Notes under the pieces: generated by a model
The model's input: the letters and a program-made list of their open reading frames with translations, nothing else
The model's database searches: none
Told to the model about the DNA's origin: nothing
Made by a program: the position numbers and the translations under genes
Part shown: positions 58,323 through 64,000 of the stretch, piece after piece
How the letters are laid out: each line of letters opens with the position of its first letter
Position numbering within the stretch: position 1 is the first letter of the stretch
From: Sedimenticola selenatireducens
GTDB lineage: Bacteria > Pseudomonadota > Gammaproteobacteria > Chromatiales > Chromatiaceae
Reading direction: 5' to 3'
DNA length: 64,000 nt
Assembly: GCF_007625115.1 (NCBI RefSeq)
Contig: NZ_VMNH01000013.1
Span: 62,001 to 126,000 of the forward strand

Positions 58323-58902
58323 TTCACTGACATTCATCTTTCTCAATGCCGCCCTGATCAATAATTTTGTATTGGCACTGTTTTTGGGGCTCTGTCCGTT
58401 TCTCGGCGTGTCGGCTAAAAAAGAGACGGCGTGGAATATGGGCATGGCTACTATGTTTGTCATGTTGGTGAGTTCAATCTCAGCTTATGGCATCAACTGG
58501 ATATTGGTGAAATTTGAAATCGAATTTCTGCGTCTGATCTGTTACATCGCAGTCATTGCTTCAGCCGTACAGCTTGTGGAGATGACGGTTAAAAAATTCA
58601 GCCCAGGACTGTTTCGTGCGCTAGGTATTTTTCTACCGCTCATCACCACCAACTGTGCCATTCTGGGTCTTGCCCTGTTCCAGACATTCCGTGAATATGA
58701 CTTTCTACAATCACTGGCTTTCAGTACCGGTGCCGGCGTTGGTTTTACCGTCGCGTTGATGCTGATGGCAGGGTTACGCGAAAAGTTGGAACTGGCAAAA
58801 TTGCCCACAGTCAGTCAAGGTGCCGCGATGGGTTTGATGCTGGCGGGGCTGCTTTCGCTGGCCTTCATGGGATTTGCCGGACTGGGAAGTTCCCATGCTT
58901 AA
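58312..58902 (+). CDS. rnfA: RnfA subunit
   Basis: 196 residues, NqrE-like. TTNCAILGLALF carries the Cys-containing motif partner of RnfE. The ATG at 58312 lies within the rnfE end and gives the normal length; an in-frame start at 58288 is less likely. The gene order is B...CDGEA, not the usual ABCDGE. Confidence 0.94.
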   Translation: MDPNSLTFIFLNAALINNFVLALFLGLCPFLGVSAKKETAWNMGMATMFVMLVSSISAYGINWILVKFEIEFLRLICYIAVIASAVQLVEMTVKKFSPGLFRALGIFLPLITTNCAILGLALFQTFREYDFLQSLAFSTGAGVGFTVALMLMAGLREKLELAKLPTVSQGAAMGLMLAGLLSLAFMGFAGLGSSHA

Positions 58903-59071
58903 GTTTCTACTGGCAAGCGCTGTAATCATGGCCGTACTGGTTGGTTGGATTTTAGTGCAGCAGATGGCACGGGAATTTGCCCGGCGTCATCCTGAATTTG
59001 GTCCCTATCAGGAGAAACGAGGTTGCGGTGGCAACTGCTCCTGCAGTGGTGGGTCCAGTTGTAAAAAATAA
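58895..59071 (+). CDS. NqrM-like Fe-S maturation protein of the Rnf complex
   Basis: 58-residue protein. One membrane helix (about 4-24) precedes a basic segment and a cysteine-rich tail with C44, C48, C50 and C56 (GCGGNCSCSGGSSC). NqrM, the Fe-delivery protein needed to make the NqrD/NqrE cluster, has the same helix-plus-four-Cys plan with different Cys spacing. It overlaps rnfA by eight bases. The ATG at 58895 is chosen over an in-frame GTG or ATG upstream inside rnfA. Confidence 0.7.
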   Translation: MLKFLLASAVIMAVLVGWILVQQMAREFARRHPEFGPYQEKRGCGGNCSCSGGSSCKK

Positions 59072-59112
59072 TAGCCCGTCATGTAATAGCATAGAACGGG
59101 CGCGGAGGATTT

Positions 59113-59967
59113 ATGAGTGACGTAGAATTAGGACCTGCAGTAACGGCTACGGTCATAGAGAGTAAACGGATAACACCCGAATCAACCGATGAGGTGCGGC
59201 ATATTGTATTACGGGTTGATGAGCCCTCATTCCGTTATATGAAAGGGCAATCCATCGGTGTTGTCGTGCCAGGGCCGCATGCCTTCGGCAACAAATACCA
59301 TATGCGTCGATACTCGATTGCCAATGATCGTCCAACAGGTGCTGAAGAGGGAGTCGAATTCTCCATATTGGTTCGTCGCTGTTTTTATATTGATCCCGTA
59401 AATGGTGAGCGTTACCCGGGTACTGCATCAAACTATCTCTGTGATGCCAAACCCGGTAAAACGATATCCATCACAGGCCCTTATAAAAGCCCCTTTAATG
59501 TACCGTCTGACACTGGCGCCAATTTAGTGATGATTGGTGTGGGTACCGGCATTGCGCCATTTCGTGCCTTTCTCCAACATCTCTATAAAGATAAAGGCGC
59601 ATGGCAGGGCAAGGTGCGCTTGTTTTATGGTGCAAAAACGGGCATGGACATGCTCTACATGAACGATGAGAACAGCGACCTGAAAGAGTATTTTGACGAA
59701 GTCACATTCGCAGCCTATAACGCACTGGCGGGTAAACCGCTGATGACGGATACGCAGGCACTGGAACAGTCATTGGAACGGCATGTTGAAGAGGCATGGG
59801 CGTTAATACAGCAATCCAACACCTATGTGTGTGTGGCCGGACTGAGCAAATTGTTGGACTCAATGGACAAGGTATTCGGCGCAGCCGCGGGATCTGAAGA
59901 AAAATGGCAAGCTATGAAACAAAAGATGATAGATCAGGGACGCTGGTCGCAGTTGTTTTATAGCTAA
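59113..59967 (+). CDS. Ferredoxin-NADP reductase
   Basis: 284-residue plant-type FNR. The FAD motif RRYSIAND (65-72) and the NADP-binding GVGTGIAPFRAF (about 142-153) are present, and the C-terminus ends in an aromatic (QLFYS), as in this class. It follows the NqrM-like gene after 41 bases and ends the cluster with a terminator. It would link ferredoxin to NADPH. Confidence 0.9.
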   Translation: MSDVELGPAVTATVIESKRITPESTDEVRHIVLRVDEPSFRYMKGQSIGVVVPGPHAFGNKYHMRRYSIANDRPTGAEEGVEFSILVRRCFYIDPVNGERYPGTASNYLCDAKPGKTISITGPYKSPFNVPSDTGANLVMIGVGTGIAPFRAFLQHLYKDKGAWQGKVRLFYGAKTGMDMLYMNDENSDLKEYFDEVTFAAYNALAGKPLMTDTQALEQSLERHVEEAWALIQQSNTYVCVAGLSKLLDSMDKVFGAAAGSEEKWQAMKQKMIDQGRWSQLFYS

Positions 59968-59985
59968 TGGGTGATGCAGACGAAT

Positions 59986-60013
59986 AAAAAAGCCGGCACA
60001 TGCCGGTTTTTTT
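59986..60013 (+). terminator. Terminator of the Rnf cluster
   Basis: AAAAAGCCGGC pairs across a four-base loop with GCCGG followed by a seven-T run. Confidence 0.88.
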
Positions 60014-60055
60014 ATTTGGATTTTAAAAAGAGAGAAATGTTTTGAGCAGCGTTAA

Positions 60056-60646
60056 ACTGAAACATTTGAGCCGACAACCGCTCAGCAGACACTGGTGCCA
60101 AATGTTCCAGCATTGGTGTTTGAAGCCCACACGCCTATTTTTCCAGGTTTTTATGCCACTGTCTATGACGCTTATCTAGATGGTGAGATGGAGATGAAGG
60201 CTAAACTTTTTTCACTGTTTACAGTTGTTGATGAGAAGTCATCGATTAACCTTGATCGAATATCATTAAGACGCTGGTTGTTGGAGGCCTCTCTTTACCC
60301 TCAAGCACTACGACCCAGTGCTTATCTGAAGTGGGAGCCAATTGATGATCTGCATGCAAGGGCTGTAGTAAGTTATAAAACCAGTAGTATCGATATGGTA
60401 GCCACTTTTGCTGAAGATGATGGGCGGCTTATCAGTCTGCATGCTGAACAAGATGGTGATCTGACAACTCCTTATCACGGATCAGGTGAATTTGTTTCAC
60501 GATCAGATTATCGTGATGTGGAGGGGGTCATGATTCCTTTTAAGTTCTCAGTTGCACGAATGGCAAAAGGAAAAACTTTTCCCTTCTGGGAAGGCGAGGT
60601 AATTGCTTACAAAGCTCATTACCTGTCTGCAGGCGAGAATGAATGA
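60056..60646 (+). pseudogene. 5'-truncated DUF6544-like gene
   Basis: The frame reads FEPTTAQQTLVPNVPALVFE and continues through ISLRRWLLEASLYPQAL, KWEPIDDLHARAVV and FPFWEGEV, matching the latter two-thirds of DUF6544 proteins. It is closed upstream by a TAA at 60053-60055, and homologous residues precede the first available start (GTG 60095), so the N-terminal region is missing. A short 16-codon frame starting MKKIVVGVYACLLSVN overlaps its stop and looks like another broken start. The product, if made, would be 183 residues. Confidence 0.6.
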
Positions 60647-60795
60647 AAAAGATTGTTGTGGGTGTCTATGCTTGTTTGCTATCCGTTAATTAGGGTGTTT
60701 TCCGATAAATTAGAAAGAGTTTCTACTCCGGTAGTACTGATGGCATTAAGAATTGCAATGAGAAAATTACACATGGCGGATATCAATGGAAATAG

Positions 60796-63090
60796 TCACC
60801 ACAGCTTGCGTGGTAACTCTGACATTGGCATCCGGCAAGAGTGCTCATAAAATCCCTCTCGGCTGTCCGGTACCGATGTACAACCCATTGGCTTAGTAGC
60901 ACTCGTTGGTGCCTCTGGAATGAATTTCTTAAGGAATGTTGAGGGTGCAAGGCAGCTCATGACCATCATATTGATGACACTATCGGCATCATCAGAAGTG
61001 AATTTCTTATAAAATTCGGCATAGTAACCACCGTCATACTCCAGATAGCGATATCTCCCCTGATTTTTCGGTTTAATAGGCCGACAGGAGGCCCCATAGC
61101 TAACGTTAAATTCTTTGTACCCATTTACAGTTTTCTGAGGGAAATTTCTCCACTTAAGAGAAAATGACATGCGATAATAGGGTTCCCCAGTGGAGCATTT
61201 AGTTTGTCTCTTAGTGATTTTCTTCCGCATCTCTTTAAGCTTCCCCATAAGTGCTCGATCTGAATCAATAGTACCAATGGATCCATCTGTTATTATTCCA
61301 GGAAGGCAGCGTTCAAACGCATGGTCTTGACCAGATTCGCTGCGTGACAATCTGTTTAACTGTTTTATTATTGGGTCGTTTCGATAATCGCCCTCTTTAT
61401 ACCCCCAGAGAGAAGAGAAGAGATCTCCGGCAGAGTGTTTCTGTGTCACTATAGAACGAGGCTGTGTGATCGGTTGCTTCTGGCGACTACCGATAACCAT
61501 CAATTCTCTGTAAGCGACGGCTACTTGCCCAGCCGCATCTGTCAGTTCAATTTTCAGGCCAGCAGATGCTTTCTTTTGCTCGGTTATTCCCGTTACATAA
61601 CCTTTAAGTGGATTATTGGCGCTTTCATGAACGATAAGGTTAGAAGGCTGGTATGCCACGGTATAGGGAGAAACAAATCCAGCGGGTGGTGTAATTGAAA
61701 ACGTATAGTCTTTTCCTGATGTAAGCTGTTTTGCAAGCTTAACATCGAGCTTATGGCGATTGATTCGAATTGAGCGTTTGTTTGCGATATCGTTGTCATT
61801 CATATCAACGAAACGAACTTCGAAAATGACCTCGCGATCCAAAGGCAGCAAATCTGCACCGAGACGCGTACCTATTCGGTGTGGTTTTTTATCAGCCTTA
61901 ACCCGTTCAGCGATATCGCTCGAATAGTACTCCTTTCCACTTTTAGCATCGTAAATTCGTAAGGAGCCCGTTTTGATTGGTTTTAGTGCCGTGTAGTGAA
62001 TGAAAAGATGGGGTAAATCGCCTGCCTTCAGCGTACCACTGGCAATATCCCCCTTTTTTGAATTAGAGACGGCAAGCTTGTGGATATTGATCCCACCCAT
62101 CACATTAAAAGCAATAGTACTTTCTGTTTTGCTTTTACTACTCCCTTTCAATGTATGTATCACTGAAACGGAATACTGTCCCGGTGCTAGCTCCTGGCTT
62201 GTAAGTTTATAGGTGGATTTTTTACTACCGCCTACCTCGCTGAACGATTCAACTTTTCCCTTTGACTCAATCGGCTTTTTACTGGTATCAATTAGCTGCC
62301 AGGTAATTTCACCTTCACCTGATTCTAGGAGAGGCACCGTGGCTTCGAATTTAATTGAAACATCGTCTGCGATGTCGGACCCCAGTGGTTGTCCGGTTTC
62401 AATATTACTGGCGATGAGGCTAATCTTTTCCAAGGGGATTACGGAGTGACCATACCTAAACTGCAGTTTTTTAGAAACAGTTTTTCCATCACTTGAGGTT
62501 AGTTTTGCCAGCCACTCATAGCTGGCACCCAACGTCAAATCATCTGATTCAATTTTGATGCCGGTGCGTTGTGCTTCCTCTGCTCCCTTTCGTGGCCGGG
62601 TCCGACTGATGGCGGCGACTTTTTTTCCGCTCTTTAGTTCAACCACTGTGAAAGCAATATCAATAGCTTCTAGTTTTTTGGGCATATTGAAAGCGAGATA
62701 AAGATAGACGGCTTCACCTTCAGCAATAGTGGATAGCGCTTTTTCACTTTTGATTGTATCGGTCGTCCATATTTTACTGATAGCAAAGGGCTTTTCTTCT
62801 ACGCTCAGGGCATCTGCTTTTCTGGATAAACTATCAATCTCTTTGGAGACGACCGACAGTCTAAAGAGAAATTTTGACAAGGTATCAATACTGGCTCGGT
62901 CTTCTTTGACTTTGCCTATAAAGCGAGACATGCCCGTGATGTCAGTTTCAATCCGTTTATACTCAACCTTTAGTTCTTCTAATCGCTCGGCTAACTGTTG
63001 TGAGTCTGTTGCTTCAGCCTGAGTGGCTAAAGGTGATATACCTGTTAAAACAATGATAATGAGTGCGAATCTAGTCCAGAAACTTCTCAT
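60796..63090 (-). CDS. Secreted protein of unknown family coupled to a cyclase-toxin gene
   Basis: 764 residues. A signal peptide (FALIIIVLTGISPLATQA, cut near residue 26) is followed by a helical coiled-coil-like segment (about 28-95). Beta-rich, Ig-like stretches cover about 105-500. The distinctive C-terminal part (about 560-764) has six Cys: FERCLPGII, QTKCSTGEP, GASCRPIK, VMSCLAPS, MGCTSVP and EHSCRM. The ATG at 63090 overlaps the upstream toxin-domain gene stop by four bases. It could be a partner, carrier or protective protein for that product. No known family was recognised. Confidence 0.6.
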   Translation of the reverse strand: MRSFWTRFALIIIVLTGISPLATQAEATDSQQLAERLEELKVEYKRIETDITGMSRFIGKVKEDRASIDTLSKFLFRLSVVSKEIDSLSRKADALSVEEKPFAISKIWTTDTIKSEKALSTIAEGEAVYLYLAFNMPKKLEAIDIAFTVVELKSGKKVAAISRTRPRKGAEEAQRTGIKIESDDLTLGASYEWLAKLTSSDGKTVSKKLQFRYGHSVIPLEKISLIASNIETGQPLGSDIADDVSIKFEATVPLLESGEGEITWQLIDTSKKPIESKGKVESFSEVGGSKKSTYKLTSQELAPGQYSVSVIHTLKGSSKSKTESTIAFNVMGGINIHKLAVSNSKKGDIASGTLKAGDLPHLFIHYTALKPIKTGSLRIYDAKSGKEYYSSDIAERVKADKKPHRIGTRLGADLLPLDREVIFEVRFVDMNDNDIANKRSIRINRHKLDVKLAKQLTSGKDYTFSITPPAGFVSPYTVAYQPSNLIVHESANNPLKGYVTGITEQKKASAGLKIELTDAAGQVAVAYRELMVIGSRQKQPITQPRSIVTQKHSAGDLFSSLWGYKEGDYRNDPIIKQLNRLSRSESGQDHAFERCLPGIITDGSIGTIDSDRALMGKLKEMRKKITKRQTKCSTGEPYYRMSFSLKWRNFPQKTVNGYKEFNVSYGASCRPIKPKNQGRYRYLEYDGGYYAEFYKKFTSDDADSVINMMVMSCLAPSTFLKKFIPEAPTSATKPMGCTSVPDSREGFYEHSCRMPMSELPRKLW

Positions 63091-64000
63091 TGTTTTGCTC
63101 CGCGAGAAACCTCAAATCCATCCGCATCATAACCACCCCAGCGCCAGCTGGGATCAATCGGGGCAACTGTCCCATTGATCCGATGGTAGTGAACTAAATC
63201 GGGAAGATTGTCCTGCTGAATGAAGCGAATTCTGCCACCCTGTTCGATGACATAAAAAGTTTCATCAACAGGAAGGTCGAGTCCATAAGCTCTAACCTGA
63301 GCACCATGCTGAGTTAGGATGGGTGCCCCTGCTGCTCGTAATGCCCGATTTTGAGTATCAATCAGCTCTTGCTCTGAGCGTGTGATAAAGCCGTTAACAT
63401 GCGAATCATCGACAAGGTCAGCTGAGTTTCGAGTGCCAATAATGTGGGGGTCAGCATCTGCCAAATAGGCCCGGCCTCTACTATCCACAAGAATAGGGAC
63501 TTTTTTTATCTTGCCATTTTTAGAGGTAATGGGACTGATGGTATCTTCAACAATCCTATTGCCACTCTCTATGTCATAAAACGCGCCATCGACGGGGTCT
63601 CGAGTAACCAGTGAACGGCGAGGGGCGCCATCAATCGTGCGCGTTACGGCGATAACATCTCGCCCTTCCAATCGGGTACTTAAGCTCACGCCTCCCCGTC
63701 CTACCAATTGCCTAACACCACGATCTGACTTTCTGATTGTTGCGCGCACCTTTGCAATTTCTTCTGCATCGCCGCTTGCTTCTGCAGCATCCAATTGAGC
63801 TGCCATTTTACTGAACTCTTGGTCAAACGGAATGAGTCCACCAGGGCCGCTTTTACCTTTAATATCCTTATGCTTGGTAACAACGCCCGCGAAATTATCA
63901 TCCGGAGCCTTATTCATTAACCGCAATCCACCCGCATTGGCTTTACGATAAGCCACATACTGACCTTCCCCGATAGCATCCGCTTTAGTTTGTAGTGCGA
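63087..64000 (-). CDS. Edema-factor/CyaA/ExoY-like nucleotidyl cyclase domain (C-terminal part; 5' end beyond window)
   Basis: Frame is open to the right edge (about 304 codons; numbering from V1 at 63956). LRLMNK matches the catalytic FRPVNK segment. VVTKHKDIKGKS has both catalytic lysines (K28, K35) seven residues apart as in ExoY K81/K88, and PFDQEFSK follows. YLADADPH supplies the DxD metal pair (D166, D168), and ILTQHGAQ then LPVDETFYVIEQGGR match the H-containing segment of CyaA/EF. The SSNWGP stretch is four residues shorter than in ExoY. Family members make cAMP or other cyclic nucleotides in host cells after activation by host proteins. Exported route and N-terminal domains are unseen. 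Confidence 0.82.
   Translation of the reverse strand, partial: ALQTKADAIGEGQYVAYRKANAGGLRLMNKAPDDNFAGVVTKHKDIKGKSGPGGLIPFDQEFSKMAAQLDAAEASGDAEEIAKVRATIRKSDRGVRQLVGRGGVSLSTRLEGRDVIAVTRTIDGAPRRSLVTRDPVDGAFYDIESGNRIVEDTISPITSKNGKIKKVPILVDSRGRAYLADADPHIIGTRNSADLVDDSHVNGFITRSEQELIDTQNRALRAAGAPILTQHGAQVRAYGLDLPVDETFYVIEQGGRIRFIQQDNLPDLVHYHRINGTVAPIDPSWRWGGYDADGFEVSRGAKQ

Noticed and set aside
60653-60850. 65-codon rightward open frame after the DUF6544 remnant.
   Set aside because: It has no family resemblance and runs into the end of the opposing 764-residue gene.

Overview
The window reads as a single chromosomal segment of a free-living or host-associated gammaproteobacterium. Support comes from the gene orders ftsK-lolA-rarA-crcB-serS and uvrY-uvrC-pgsA-tRNA(Gly/Cys/Leu), an RNF complex, a PEP-CTERM envelope module and a LolA-type lipoprotein chaperone. 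The family mix (Rnf plus a giant 2-oxoacid:ferredoxin oxidoreductase, PEP-CTERM, Spy/CpxP) resembles Chromatiales-like sulfur-oxidising lineages. That placement is inference, because no marker rRNA is present.

Layout. 1-8.5 kb: housekeeping genes (trxB end, ftsK, lolA, rarA, fluoride channel crcB with a DUF190 partner, serS, a small membrane protein, a Bax-inhibitor family protein). 8.7-15.6 kb: tRNA-Ser, a DHH phosphoesterase, the uvrY / family-5-like uracil-DNA glycosylase / uvrC / pgsA run, tRNA-Gly, tRNA-Cys, tRNA-Leu and galE. 15.6-28.6 kb: an accessory envelope region. A leftward operon carries a PEP-CTERM protein with a near-perfect sigma-54 promoter, a Tat-signal Cys-containing protein and the uncharacterised HPr-rel-A trio (PqqD-like protein, HprK-like kinase, nucleotidyltransferase). 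A rightward set carries the TPR protein PrsT, a LolA-like periplasmic protein, an outer-membrane barrel and an RND pump fused to a PAS-like domain. 28.7-31.6 kb: an OmpR-type two-component system divergent from a Spy/CpxP chaperone gene.

31.6-41.2 kb: a leftward catabolic block (acetoacetate-CoA ligase, HPPD, maleylacetoacetate isomerase, FAH, VOC protein, DUF2783, flavin monooxygenase, MBL protein, MarR regulator). It looks like tyrosine/homogentisate degradation ending in acetoacetyl-CoA, but no homogentisate 1,2-dioxygenase gene is present. 41.4-46.4 kb: dinB, an M1-type peptidase, a ChaN-PDZ lipoprotein and a cold-shock gene with a long, structured 5' leader. 46.8-60 kb: a LysR regulator and a redox supercluster of rnfB, a 1637-residue pyruvate/2-oxoacid:ferredoxin oxidoreductase, thiol peroxidase, rnfCDGEA, an NqrM-like maturation protein and a ferredoxin-NADP reductase. 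It could pass electrons between 2-oxoacids, ferredoxin, NAD(P)H and the membrane ion gradient.

60-64 kb: a broken DUF6544 gene, then a leftward pair. The upstream member, cut by the right edge, ends in a domain with the catalytic signature of edema factor/CyaA/ExoY nucleotidyl cyclase toxins. It is translationally coupled to an unrecognised 764-residue secreted protein. This pair and the HPr-rel-A/PEP-CTERM locus are the most novel parts of the window.
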